A DNA stretch of 39,247 nt from the NCBI GenBank assembly GCA_902769535.1, contig CACXPH010000025.1, positions 1 through 39,247 on the forward strand, given 5' to 3'. This document shows, piece by piece, positions 1 to 8,368 of this stretch. Every line of letters begins with the position of its first letter. The stretch's first letter is position 1. The notes under the pieces were generated by a model. The model had not been told where the DNA came from. It did no database searches and was given only the letters and a program-made list of their open reading frames with translations. Both the position numbers and the translations under genes were made by a program. Origin of the DNA: an uncultured Bacteroidales bacterium. GTDB taxonomy: Bacteria; Bacteroidota; Bacteroidia; Bacteroidales; Paludibacteraceae.

Positions 1-97
1 CACGCGCCTGGAGTAACTTACCCAAGGATGCCGAGATGATACCCTTACCCAACGACGAAGCTACACCTCCGGTAATAAAGATATACTTCGTTTCCAT
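1..97 (-). CDS. pyrG: CTP synthase, N-terminal fragment (cut by window edge)
   Basis: The reverse strand from an ATG at 97 reads [20 protein letters not shown] and runs off the window. This matches the conserved N-terminus of CTP synthase, including the GGVxSSLGKG P-loop of the amidoligase domain. The enzyme makes CTP from UTP with glutamine as nitrogen donor. Its ATG shares one base with the glnN stop (TAATG), so the two nitrogen-metabolism genes are probably translationally coupled and co-transcribed from the glnN promoter. Only about 32 codons are visible. The identification rests on that motif block. Confidence 0.93.
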   Translation of the reverse strand, partial: METKYIFITGGVASSLGKGIISASLGKLLQAR

Positions 98-2286
98 TAA
101 TGGATGAACATCAGTTCGCGGTACTTGGGCAGTGTCCACATCTCGTCATCAACGATGAGCTCGAGGGCGTCGGCGTGGTCGCGGATCTCGGCCATAAGCG
201 GCAGGACGGTGTCGTGGTAAGCAATCGCTTTGGCACGCTCGTCGGGTTGACGGTTCGCTTTATGGCGCGCTTCGGTCATGCGCTCTACCCCTTCGAGGAT
301 CGCACCCGAGTGGTGCTCGATCTGCTTGATGATGCTATAGTCCATCGCATTGAGCGAAGCGGTCTCGTCGGCGGAGAAGACCTGCTTGACCGCTAGCACG
401 TTCTGCAGCAGCATCGTCTGATAGCGCTTGGCGGCAGGGAGGACGTGGTTGATGACGAGGTCACCCATCACACGGCTCTCAATCTGCAGTTTCTTGACGT
501 AGGTCTCCCATTTGACCTCACTGCGGCTGTGCAGTTCGGCTTCGGTGAGCACGCCGGTGGTCTCGAACATCTGAATGGACGAGGGTGCCAGATAGCGGTC
601 GATGACAAGGGGTACGGAGGTCTCGCAGTCCAAGCCGCGTTTCGCTGCCTCCTCTTTCCACTCGTCGGAATAGCCGTTGCCGTCGAAACGGATAGCTTTG
701 CATGCGACGATATATTTCTTGATCACATCAAAGAGCACGCGCTCTTTGGCTTCGCCTTTCTCGATGCGTGCATCGACCTCCTCTTTGAAGAGCATCAGCT
801 GCTCGGCTACCGCGGCATTGAGCGCCAGCATGGACGCACCGCAGTTAGCGGACGAACCGACGGCACGGAACTCAAAGCGGTTGCCGGTGAAGGCAAAAGG
901 CGAAGTACGGTTACGATCGGTGTTATCGAGTAAGATCTCCGGTATATTGGCCACACCGAGCTTCATCTCTTTCTTGGCGTTGATGATGATGGCCTCTTCG
1001 GCTTTGGCGTGCTCCAGTTTGTCGAGCACGGCGCTTATCTGCTTGCCGAGGAAAACGGAGATGATGGCAGGCGGTGCCTCGTTGGCTCCCAGACGGTGCT
1101 CGTTGGTAGCACTGACGATGGAGGCTTTGAGCAGTCCGTTATGGCGTTGCACGGCCATGAGAACGTTGACGAGGAAGGTGATGAACTGCAGGTTCTGGTA
1201 GGGGTTCTTACCCGGCGCGAGGAGGTTGATGCCCGTGTTGGTGGACATGGACCAGTTGCAGTGCTTGCCGCTTCCGTTCACGCCGGCATAGGGTTTCTCG
1301 TGCAGCAATACACGAAAATGATGCTTCTCCGCTACGCGCTCCATGATGGACATGACGAGCAGGTTATGATCGTTGGCGAGGTTGACATCCTCGAAGATAG
1401 GCGCCATCTCGAACTGGTTGGGCGCTACCTCGTTATGCCGCGTCCGAACAGGGATACCGGCCTTGAGGGCCTCGTACTCGAGTTCGCGCATGAACGCTAA
1501 CACACGTGCCGGGATAGCACCGAAATAATGGTCCTCGAGCTGCTGGCTCTTTGCGCTGTTATGTCCCATGAGCGTACGGCCCGTGAGCAGCAGATCCGGT
1601 CTCGCCGTAAAGAGCGATTCGTCCACCAGGAAGTACTCCTGCTCCCAGCCGAGGTTGGCATGCACATGCTTGACCTGTTTGTCGAAATAGGCGCAGACCT
1701 CGCGTGCGGCATGACAGAGGGCTGCCGTGGAGCGGATGAGCGGCGTTTTGTAATCGAGCGCCTCACCGGTATAGGCCACAAAGACCGTCGGGATACAGAG
1801 CGTGTCGCCGATCAGGAAGACCGGGCTCGAAGGATCCCAAGCCGAGTAACCACGTGCCTCGAAGGTGTTTCGGATACCTCCCGAGGGGAAGGAAGAAGCG
1901 TCCGGCTCCTGCTGGTACAGACTCTCGCCGCTGAACTCCTCCAGCAACTCGCCCCCTTTGCCGAGCGTGAAGAACGCATCGTGCTTCTCCGCCGTACCGC
2001 CTGTCAGCGGCTGAAACCAGTGCGTGAAGTGGGTGGCACCGTGGTCCATGGCCCACTTGCGGATACCGATCGCTACGACACCGGCGATATCGCGGTGGAT
2101 GGTACGACCATTATCCACATCGTCAAACAACTGGTCCAATACATCCTGGGCGATGTACTCCTTCATCTTCTCCCGCGTGAAGACATCCTGTGCGAAATAG
2201 TCCTTCACTTTGCCTTCCGGCACTTCCACTTCCGCAGGTTTATGCAAAAACGCAGCCTTTAACGCTTCAAATCGAATATTTCCCAT
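97..2286 (-). CDS. glnN: Type III glutamine synthetase
   Basis: This 729-residue protein has the length and sequence style of the GSIII (GlnN) family typical of Bacteroidota, much longer than GlnA type I. It makes glutamine from glutamate, ammonia and ATP in the cytoplasm. Recognisable blocks are the N-terminal [10 protein letters not shown] segment, the [18 protein letters not shown] segment near residue 90, the [15 protein letters not shown] block in the middle, and [14 protein letters not shown], which corresponds to the ATP/glutamate-site NGSGxH motif of glutamine synthetases. The start at 2286 is about 45 bases below a canonical promoter. It overlaps pyrG by one base. Confidence 0.96.
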   Translation of the reverse strand: MGNIRFEALKAAFLHKPAEVEVPEGKVKDYFAQDVFTREKMKEYIAQDVLDQLFDDVDNGRTIHRDIAGVVAIGIRKWAMDHGATHFTHWFQPLTGGTAEKHDAFFTLGKGGELLEEFSGESLYQQEPDASSFPSGGIRNTFEARGYSAWDPSSPVFLIGDTLCIPTVFVAYTGEALDYKTPLIRSTAALCHAAREVCAYFDKQVKHVHANLGWEQEYFLVDESLFTARPDLLLTGRTLMGHNSAKSQQLEDHYFGAIPARVLAFMRELEYEALKAGIPVRTRHNEVAPNQFEMAPIFEDVNLANDHNLLVMSIMERVAEKHHFRVLLHEKPYAGVNGSGKHCNWSMSTNTGINLLAPGKNPYQNLQFITFLVNVLMAVQRHNGLLKASIVSATNEHRLGANEAPPAIISVFLGKQISAVLDKLEHAKAEEAIIINAKKEMKLGVANIPEILLDNTDRNRTSPFAFTGNRFEFRAVGSSANCGASMLALNAAVAEQLMLFKEEVDARIEKGEAKERVLFDVIKKYIVACKAIRFDGNGYSDEWKEEAAKRGLDCETSVPLVIDRYLAPSSIQMFETTGVLTEAELHSRSEVKWETYVKKLQIESRVMGDLVINHVLPAAKRYQTMLLQNVLAVKQVFSADETASLNAMDYSIIKQIEHHSGAILEGVERMTEARHKANRQPDERAKAIAYHDTVLPLMAEIRDHADALELIVDDEMWTLPKYRELMFIH

Positions 2287-2338
2287 ACTTTTGACGTTGA
2301 TTTTCGTTTTTAATCCGATTAAATTTCATTTTCGACCG

Positions 2339-2369
2339 CAAAAATACAACAATTTTTCGAATTGTGCAA
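2339..2369 (-). promoter_or_regulatory. Promoter of glnN
   Basis: On the minus strand a -33 TTG (2369-2367) is followed after exactly 20 bases by TATTTTTG (2346-2339). This fits the Bacteroidota TTG/TAnnTTTG consensus. The spacer holds a small inverted repeat (CAATT...AATTG) that could be an operator; that part is a guess. Confidence 0.8.
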
Positions 2370-2391
2370 GTCTTTTTTTCATTTTTTGCAT

Positions 2392-2418
2392 AAAAAAAAG
2401 CCCCGAAGGGCTCTTTTT
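2392..2418 (-). terminator. Rho-independent terminator of the VWA lipoprotein gene
   Basis: On the minus strand the stem AGCCC/GGGCT with a 4-base loop (2399-2412) is followed by a run of eight T (complement of the A run 2392-2399). It lies directly after the stop codon at 2417-2419. Confidence 0.85.
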
Positions 2419-4138
2419 AGTGAACGAGGATCTTTTGGGTGAACCACTGTCCGTTGTAGAAGGTCTTGATGAAATAGATACCGATAGGCAGTTGGTCGGT
2501 CTTGACTTCGCCCTCGATGACACCTAACAGCTTACCGCTGACGTCGAGCAGGTAGTGCACGCCTTCACCATGCGGGATGGTCGGATCGGCTTCCAGTTCC
2601 TGCGCATCGAACGGGTTCGGTATGAACTGCTCGCTGATATCTGAATACTGATCACTGACTTCTGACGGCTTACACGCCGGCATCGCCGAAAACTCCACGA
2701 TGGTGCGCACCAGCATGTCGTTGAGGTGCTCTACCTGCAGACTGTCGGTGGTCGGTTGAATATGCGTATGACCGATTCCCGAGTCGTCCGTCAGGAAGAA
2801 CGACGTACCGTTGGTCAGCAAGGCGATCGAACGCATCAACATCTCGCCGGCTTTGTCCAGACCGCTGCACACGACGGGCACGATACGCACTCCCATCGCC
2901 GCGGCGTTACGAACCTGCTCCTGCATCAAGGCAACCGTCGCGGAGTCTTGGTGGCAAGGCGCATCCAAGATAAGGAACGCGATACGTGCACGTGCGTCTT
3001 CGTTCCAACCGGCACTGTTCAGCGCCGCCATCAACGCCTCCGGAACGGCCTCCGGGAAGTCACCTCCGCCACTAGCCACCTGCTTGTCAATAAATCGCTG
3101 CGTCGTGCTTATGTCGTCCGTCAGACGCGAGAGACGCGTGATATACTCATCGCCATGATCGCGATAGACGACCGCTCCAGTGCGGATTTTCGACCCACCT
3201 GTTGCCGCGGACGCACGGGCTATCACGTCGTTCATCTCCGCCTGCAGGTAGCGCAACTCATCGCCCATCGATCCCGTCGCGTCGAACACGAATAGCACGT
3301 CCACACCGTCCGGCACCTCGCAGGGCTCATCTATGACCATCGTCTGCTGCGGAACAACAACCTCTAATCGCTCACCACTAATCGCTAATCGCCAAAGCTC
3401 TGCTTTGCCGGTGTTGTCCGTGACGGCCTGAAAGACGGTGTTGCCGTGCTTGTCTGTGAGGTTCACGGGGTAGTTGACGATCGGATAGCCATCCCTATTC
3501 ATGACCTGCACCGTATAGCGTTCCTGCGGGGTCATGCGCCATGGTTCAAACCAACGCGCATTCTCTGTGTCCTCAACGATCTTCTGCCACTGGCGCCATT
3601 TGGTGAAGTCATTCACCTCGCCTGCCGTCAACTGACCGGCAGAGACCGCATGGTTAGAGGCACTCGGAGCGGCCGCCTCATAGACAGCACCGTCATAGGC
3701 GGCTTCATGAACAACCGCTTCTTCCGCCATCATTACAACCGCACGATCCGCACGCACTGCCCCTTTGGAACTGCCGTACGAATAATAGATCTCCTTCTCT
3801 TTCCGCGCCTTTTGCGACTTGGGAACGAGCCGCACAATGCAGGTACGCAGGTCTGCTACCGTCACTTTCTGTGCTTCGTACCCCTCGCAAGAGACAGCGA
3901 GCGATTTGGCATTACCCACCTGCTCAGGCGTCAGCACCACCCGACCGTCGTATGAGGTCTTAAACGTTACCTTACCTACCCTTACCTCCGCGCCGTTAAG
4001 CAGAGCCTGCGTTGTGTCCATGACAATAACGGTGAGCGGTGAGAGGTTAGAGGTGAGAGTTTGCTTCTTAACACACGCACTCGCTGCACCCACGCACAGC
4101 ACCGCCATAACAATAAATAGCATCTTTTTCATACGCAT
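2417..4138 (-). CDS. VWA-domain lipoprotein with C-terminal T9SS-like tail
   Basis: A 573-residue exported protein. The N-terminal hydrophobic segment ends at a possible lipobox (ASAC, Cys22). Residues about 36-105 look like a carboxypeptidase-regulatory-like beta domain, and about 208-250 like an Ig-like domain. A von Willebrand A domain follows at about 278-475, with the MIDAS start DATGS at 286-290 and a GGGDFPE segment. The last 60 residues (YLLDVSGKLLGVI to TQKILVH) resemble a type IX secretion sorting domain. Three heptad tracts lie inside the gene, encoding residues about 27-36, 249-259 and 491-502, all between domains. Start could be 4138 or 4132. No canonical promoter is seen upstream; instead there is the phased repeat at 4191-4329. 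The substrate or ligand is unknown. Confidence 0.85.
   Translation of the reverse strand: MRMKKMLFIVMAVLCVGAASACVKKQTLTSNLSPLTVIVMDTTQALLNGAEVRVGKVTFKTSYDGRVVLTPEQVGNAKSLAVSCEGYEAQKVTVADLRTCIVRLVPKSQKARKEKEIYYSYGSSKGAVRADRAVVMMAEEAVVHEAAYDGAVYEAAAPSASNHAVSAGQLTAGEVNDFTKWRQWQKIVEDTENARWFEPWRMTPQERYTVQVMNRDGYPIVNYPVNLTDKHGNTVFQAVTDNTGKAELWRLAISGERLEVVVPQQTMVIDEPCEVPDGVDVLFVFDATGSMGDELRYLQAEMNDVIARASAATGGSKIRTGAVVYRDHGDEYITRLSRLTDDISTTQRFIDKQVASGGGDFPEAVPEALMAALNSAGWNEDARARIAFLILDAPCHQDSATVALMQEQVRNAAAMGVRIVPVVCSGLDKAGEMLMRSIALLTNGTSFFLTDDSGIGHTHIQPTTDSLQVEHLNDMLVRTIVEFSAMPACKPSEVSDQYSDISEQFIPNPFDAQELEADPTIPHGEGVHYLLDVSGKLLGVIEGEVKTDQLPIGIYFIKTFYNGQWFTQKILVH
2634..2668. repeat. Degenerate heptad repeat (5 x 7 bp, CTGANNN)
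   Basis: Five consecutive 7-base units begin with CTGA at 2634, 2641, 2648, 2655 and 2662. The tract encodes the linker between the VWA domain and the sorting-like tail of the lipoprotein (S-D/S-E rich). Read on the minus strand the unit is TCAGNNN, the same word family as the tract next to the gcvP stop. Confidence 0.85.
3362..3389. repeat. Degenerate heptad repeat (4 x 7 bp, CGCTAAT family)
   Basis: Four consecutive units at 3362, 3369, 3376 and 3383 alternate between CNCTAAT and CGCTCAC. The tract lies inside the VWA lipoprotein gene just before the VWA domain, where it encodes ISGERLE-like sequence. The same words occur at 4031, 30444, 33780 and 34976. Confidence 0.85.
4031..4058. repeat. 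Degenerate heptad repeat (4 x 7 bp, GGTGAGM family)
   Basis: Four units at 4031, 4038, 4045 and 4052 have the form GGTGAGC, GGTGAGA or GGTTAGA. They are the reverse complement of the CGCTCAC/CTCTAAC words. The tract encodes the short segment following the lipobox of the VWA lipoprotein. Confidence 0.85.
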
Positions 4139-4190
4139 ACTGATTTGATCCTACCCTCTTCCTACAAACTCTATGCCAAAGCCTCCCTTT

Positions 4191-4329
4191 CCGATTAATT
4201 CCGAAAAAGTCAGATAAAATCCGATCTATTCCGATCAACATCCTACCTATCACCCACCAATTACCTACCAATCACCTATGCGTCCCCAAGGATCACCCAA
4301 GGATCACCCAAGGATCGCCCAAGGATGGA
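4191..4329. repeat. 10-11 bp phased degenerate tandem repeat
   Basis: Thirteen consecutive units can be laid out: four of 10 bp from 4191 (CCGATNNATT-like), then nine of 11 bp from 4231. The last four are nearly identical (CCAAGGATCAC). The unit drifts gradually from CCGAT to CCTACCNATCA to CCAAGGATCAC. The period matches the DNA helical turn. The tract fills most of the gene-free stretch between the VWA gene (minus) and the small lipoprotein gene (plus). Nothing else is seen in 4139-4400. Confidence 0.88.
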
Positions 4330-4406
4330 TGCCGATTTTTGACAAAAACATGCTTTATATGTATATATACATAGTATATATACAGTTTTTGTGCATAATT
4401 TTATGC

Positions 4407-4437
4407 TTGCATATGTCATTTTTTTGTTGTATCTTTG
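4407..4437 (+). promoter_or_regulatory. Promoter of the small lipoprotein gene
   Basis: TTG at 4407-4409, 20-base spacer, TATCTTTG at 4430-4437. The block from about 4404 to 4441 is the same as the relA promoter at 4929-4966 except for one base in the -7 element. Confidence 0.87.
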
Positions 4438-4472
4438 CAGCGGAATTACAAACCTACTTAAATTAGATTGTT

Positions 4473-4898
4473 ATGAAAAAGTTCTTTACTTACGCGATTG
4501 CGATTGTAGCAAGTGCATTGTCATTCACAGGTTGCCAACCGACTATTGACCATCCGCTCGTAGGTAGTTGGCGTCACTCAGGAGCTATCCTCGTCGTAGA
4601 TAATCAGGAGTACTACGTTTCGAATTCGCTCAATTTCTTTGACAACGGACAATACCAGCGTAACATCTACATCGACGGTACGTTCGACGGTTGGTCCGAT
4701 CGCGGAGAATGGTCCGTTAAAGGGGACAAGCTCACGATCTACACACAGAAAGCCGGTACGATCAAGAACAACAACTTCTCGTATAGCAGTACAAACATAG
4801 AAGAGGTTGTGACCTGGCGTATCGAGGGTCACTACTTGTACCTCACCTATGAGAATGGTGACGAAGAGCGCTTCTACGACGGTTCGGGACAGTTCTAA
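4473..4898 (+). CDS. Small lipocalin-like lipoprotein
   Basis: A 141-residue protein with a lysine-rich start, a hydrophobic segment and a clear lipobox FTGC (Cys20), so it is probably a lipoprotein exported by Sec. The mature part is beta-rich with the pattern HPLVGSW...LNFFDNGQYQ...GEWSVKGDKLTIY...YLTYENGDEE. This is the repeated-strand pattern of lipocalin-like families common in Bacteroidota. Start chosen because it lies about 35 bases after the -7 element and begins a good signal peptide. It has its own promoter, and relA starts 82 bases further down with a second promoter. The ligand is not known. Confidence 0.8.
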   Translation: MKKFFTYAIAIVASALSFTGCQPTIDHPLVGSWRHSGAILVVDNQEYYVSNSLNFFDNGQYQRNIYIDGTFDGWSDRGEWSVKGDKLTIYTQKAGTIKNNNFSYSSTNIEEVVTWRIEGHYLYLTYENGDEERFYDGSGQF

Positions 4899-4931
4899 TC
4901 GCATAAAAATGCAAAAAAGAATGGCATATGC

Positions 4932-4962
4932 TTGCATATGTCATTTTTTTGTTGTAACTTTG
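4932..4962 (+). promoter_or_regulatory. Promoter of the relA/spoT gene cluster
   Basis: TTG at 4932-4934, 20-base spacer, TAACTTTG at 4955-4962, 18 bases before the ATG at 4981. An inverted repeat CATATGC/GCATATG covers the -33 region (4925-4940). Confidence 0.88.
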
Positions 4963-4980
4963 CAGCCAAATTGCGTTATT

Positions 4981-7248
4981 ATGCAGAAAAGTGCGTTTAC
5001 ACCGGAAGAGGATTTGATGATCCAGCGCGAGTTTGAAGCGTTGTTGGACGACTATGCGCATACTCCGCACCGTCAGAAAGTGGAGCTCATCACGCATGCG
5101 TTTAATTTCGCGTACAAGGCGCATTACGGTGTACGTCGCCTGAGTGGCGAACCGTATATTATGCACCCCCTTGCTGTCGCGCGCATATGCGTGCAACAGA
5201 TCGGTTTGGGTAGCACGAGTATCTGTTCGGCGTTGCTGCATGACGTGGTGGAAGACACGGACTACACGGTGGAGGACATCCAGGGTCTGTTCGGCGAGAA
5301 GATCGCGCAGATAGTGAGCGGTCTGACGAAGATCAGCGGTGGTGTGTTCGGAGACCAGGCGAGCGAGCAGGCGGAGAACTTCCGCAAGCTGCTGCTGACT
5401 ATCAGCGAGGACATCCGCGTGGTGCTCATCAAGATAGCCGACCGGCTTCATAACATGCGCACCTTAGGTTCGCAGCCCAAAGAGAAGCAGTACAAGATAG
5501 CAGGAGAGACACAGTATATCTACGCGCCGTTGGCGCACCGTTTGGGCTTGTTCCCCATCAAGACGGAGCTGGAGGATCTGAGTTTCAAGTACGAGCACCC
5601 GGAGACCTGGCAGGAGATACACGACAAGCTCGAGGCCATCAAGGCCGGTAAGTTGGAGAGCTTCGAAGTATTCTGCAAGCCTATCCGTGAGCGGCTGGAG
5701 AGTATGGGTTATACGTACACGCTCAAGGCGCGTATCAAGACCGCATACTCCATCTGGAAGAAGATGATGCAGCAGCAGTGCTCGTTCGAGGACGTGTATG
5801 ACATCATGGCGGTGCGTATCATCTTCACGCCGAACGAGTCGATGAGCGAGAAAGACCAGTGTTGGATGATCTACTCGGCTATCACGGAGATCTACCGTCC
5901 GCACCCGGAACGTATCCGGGACTGGATATCCACGCCGAAAGCCAATGGCTACGAGGCGCTGCACGTGACGGTGATGGGTAAGAACGGCGAGTGGATAGAG
6001 GTGCAGATCCGTACCGACCGTATGCACGAGATAGCCGACCACGGTTATGCGGCACACTGGAAATACAAGACGGGGGAGTCGGACGACAGCGAGCTCGACA
6101 AGTGGCTGCAGGAGATCAAGGACATCCTCGCGCACCCGGACAAGGACGCGATGGAGTTCCTGGGCACGTTCAAGCTCAACCTGTTCGCGCAGGAGGTGTT
6201 CGTGTTCACGCCGAAAGGGGAAGTGAAGACCATGCCGATGGGTGCCACCGCGTTGGACTTCGCATTCCTACTCCACTCGGAGATCGGCGAGCATTGTATA
6301 GGCGCCAAGGTGAACCATGCGCTCGTGCCGCTCCATTACCAGTTGAAAGGCGGCGACCAGATAGAGATCCTGACGTCTAACAGTCAGCACCCGCAGAAAG
6401 AATGGCTCAAGATCGTGACGACCGCCAAGGCGAAGAAAGGTCTGAACCAGTATTTCCTGCGCGAGGAACGCAAGTACATCAAGCACGGCGAGCGTCTGGT
6501 GAACGACGCGATCCAGATGGACAAGCACCTGGCGGAGAACCACGACATGGCTTTGGCACGCCTTTTGTCGTACTACGGTATGACGCAACCGACGGAACTG
6601 TATGCCGCGGTCGGGCAAGGCGAGGTACGGCTGGACACGATCCACGAGATCGTCTTCCCGAAGAAGCCGTGGTGGAAGAGGATGCCTTTTATGGGGAGCG
6701 GGAATGTTGAAATGAGCGTGGCAGAGCCGCTCAATGATACGCCTGCGGCGTCTAATGATACAAAAGAAGAAAAAACCAAGAAGAAAGAACCGAAGGCGAT
6801 TGTGCTGACGGATGAGAACCTGGGCAAGGAATATATACTGAGCGACTGTTGCCATCCGATACCCGGAGACGAAGTGCTGGGTTACAAAGACCCGAAGGGC
6901 ACGATGTATATCCACAAAGTGGATTGTCCGCAGGCGGCGCTGCTCAAGACCAGTTACGGTAAACGCCTCTACTCGGCGACCTGGAACACGCACCGTGTGC
7001 AGTCCTTCGTAGAGACGATCGAGCTGAAGGGTATAGACCGGTTCGGTGTGTTCATCCAAGTGCTGCAAGCCATCACGAAGGATTTTCACATCAACATGCG
7101 CGCCATCAATGTATCGAGCGACGACGGCATCTTCCAAGGCACGATGGAGATCTACGTGTATGACCGCACTGAGTTGGAAGCCCTGCTCAAAGCGATCCGC
7201 AAGATAGAAAACATCAAAGAAGTGAAACGAGTTACTGCTGAGCAGTAA
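4981..7248 (+). CDS. Bifunctional (p)ppGpp synthetase/hydrolase, RelA/SpoT family
   Basis: A 755-residue long RSH protein of the stringent response. The HD hydrolase domain is intact: MHP at 61-63 and HD at 87-88 in ALLHDVVEDT. The synthetase domain follows with YDIMAVRIIF and DWISTPKANGYEALHV, then WIEVQIRTDRMHEIADHGYAAH, a TGS domain starting VFVFTPKGEVK, a Cys/His-containing segment (SDCCHPIPGDEVLGY) and a C-terminal ACT domain. Both halves keep the key residues, so it should both make and degrade (p)ppGpp. The frame is open upstream to 4849, but the promoter at 4932-4962 makes 4981 the start. It heads a nine-gene plus-strand run. Confidence 0.95.
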   Translation: MQKSAFTPEEDLMIQREFEALLDDYAHTPHRQKVELITHAFNFAYKAHYGVRRLSGEPYIMHPLAVARICVQQIGLGSTSICSALLHDVVEDTDYTVEDIQGLFGEKIAQIVSGLTKISGGVFGDQASEQAENFRKLLLTISEDIRVVLIKIADRLHNMRTLGSQPKEKQYKIAGETQYIYAPLAHRLGLFPIKTELEDLSFKYEHPETWQEIHDKLEAIKAGKLESFEVFCKPIRERLESMGYTYTLKARIKTAYSIWKKMMQQQCSFEDVYDIMAVRIIFTPNESMSEKDQCWMIYSAITEIYRPHPERIRDWISTPKANGYEALHVTVMGKNGEWIEVQIRTDRMHEIADHGYAAHWKYKTGESDDSELDKWLQEIKDILAHPDKDAMEFLGTFKLNLFAQEVFVFTPKGEVKTMPMGATALDFAFLLHSEIGEHCIGAKVNHALVPLHYQLKGGDQIEILTSNSQHPQKEWLKIVTTAKAKKGLNQYFLREERKYIKHGERLVNDAIQMDKHLAENHDMALARLLSYYGMTQPTELYAAVGQGEVRLDTIHEIVFPKKPWWKRMPFMGSGNVEMSVAEPLNDTPAASNDTKEEKTKKKEPKAIVLTDENLGKEYILSDCCHPIPGDEVLGYKDPKGTMYIHKVDCPQAALLKTSYGKRLYSATWNTHRVQSFVETIELKGIDRFGVFIQVLQAITKDFHINMRAINVSSDDGIFQGTMEIYVYDRTELEALLKAIRKIENIKEVKRVTAEQ

Positions 7249-7279
7249 TGTGTAATGTGTAATGTTTAATGTTTAAAGG
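7245..7279. repeat. Heptad repeat across the relA stop codon (5 x 7 bp, GTAATGT)
   Basis: Three perfect GTAATGT units (7245, 7252, 7259) are followed by TTAATGT (7266) and TTAAAGG (7273). The relA stop TAA (7246-7248) is part of the first unit, and the tract fills most of the 40-base spacer before the next gene. Confidence 0.88.
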
Positions 7280-7288
7280 ACAAAATAG

Positions 7289-8368
7289 ATGAAAAAGATT
7301 TTGAGTACTCTCTGCATGGCTCTCACAGCAGTAGCTATGTTTGCACAAGACCCTGTCATCACCTTCGTGAAGACAGAGCATGATTTCGGTAAGATTAACG
7401 AAGCCGACGGACGTGTGTCGGTAGTGTTTGAGTTTAAGAACGAAGGCATGGCGCCGCTTGTACTGAGTAATGTGCGCGCCAGTTGCGGTTGCACCACACC
7501 TACGTGGACCAAAGAACCGGTAGAGCCGGGTAAGACCGGTAGCATTACGGTTACCTATAACCCGAACGGTCGTCCGGGTCGTTTCCAGAAGACCGTGACC
7601 ATCACGTCGAACGCTACCGAGCCGACGAAGAAAGTGTATATCAAGGGTGAGGTGATCCCGAAGAGCGCCAAGCCGGCGAATAAATTCACGGTAGCCGTAG
7701 GTGATATCAACATGAAGAGCAAGACGCTCGACCTCGGTACGATCATGCACGGCGAGCAGAAGAGCGGTGAGCTCGAGTACGCGAACCTCAAACAAGAGAG
7801 CCACAAGGTGGAATTGGCCACCAGTTCGGCAGACGCTTATCTGGCTACCCAAGTGACTTTGGCTGAACCCAAGAAGGACGAGACCGGTAAGTTCCTCTTC
7901 GCGCTGGACACCAAGAACACCAAGCTCTACGGTCCGTACGAGTTCTACGCATACGTAGTAGTGGACGGCAAGAAGCTGATCAACGACACCTACAAGCTGA
8001 CTGTTAAGGTGAACGTAGAGGAGGACTTCAGCAACATGACCGTGGAGGATAAACAGCAGGCTCCGATCCTGGAGGTAGCGGCTGATTTCAATGCAGGTAA
8101 AGTGGCTGCCGGTAAAACAGTCAAGTATGTTATTCCGTTCCTCAATATCGGCGTGAACCCGCTGGAGGTACGTCGTGCTTATTGCACGGACAGTCATCTC
8201 AAGGTGAAAGCAGGCAAGGCCGTTAAGTCCGGTAAGAAAGGTACGCTCGCCGTGGATATCAACACCAAGGGCTTGCAGCCTGGTGCATACAGCCGCGAGA
8301 TCGTGCTGATCACCAACGACTACAAGAAATCGGTACAGCGCATTAAACTCAACTTCACCGTTGAATGA
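7289..8368 (+). CDS. Secreted DUF1573-domain protein
   Basis: 359 residues with a signal peptide (cleavage probably after AMFA, residue 19). The mature protein opens with a DUF1573 domain: the pattern HDFGKI...VFEFKNEG...PLVLSNVRASCGCTTP is diagnostic. A second beta-sandwich half spans about residues 215-359 (ISFLNIGVNPLEV-like segment). DUF1573 proteins are common exported proteins of unknown function in Bacteroidota. It overlaps meaB by four bases (ATGA), so it belongs to the same transcript. Confidence 0.88.
   Translation: MKKILSTLCMALTAVAMFAQDPVITFVKTEHDFGKINEADGRVSVVFEFKNEGMAPLVLSNVRASCGCTTPTWTKEPVEPGKTGSITVTYNPNGRPGRFQKTVTITSNATEPTKKVYIKGEVIPKSAKPANKFTVAVGDINMKSKTLDLGTIMHGEQKSGELEYANLKQESHKVELATSSADAYLATQVTLAEPKKDETGKFLFALDTKNTKLYGPYEFYAYVVVDGKKLINDTYKLTVKVNVEEDFSNMTVEDKQQAPILEVAADFNAGKVAAGKTVKYVIPFLNIGVNPLEVRRAYCTDSHLKVKAGKAVKSGKKGTLAVDINTKGLQPGAYSREIVLITNDYKKSVQRIKLNFTVE

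Noticed and set aside
4278-4466. Plus-strand 62-codon open frame
   Set aside because: It starts inside the phased repeat and runs through the promoter at 4407-4437; its tail is low-complexity hydrophobic translation of AT-rich promoter DNA.
4849-4980. Extended N-terminus of the relA/spoT product
   Set aside because: The extension overlaps the end of the upstream lipoprotein gene and the promoter at 4932-4962.
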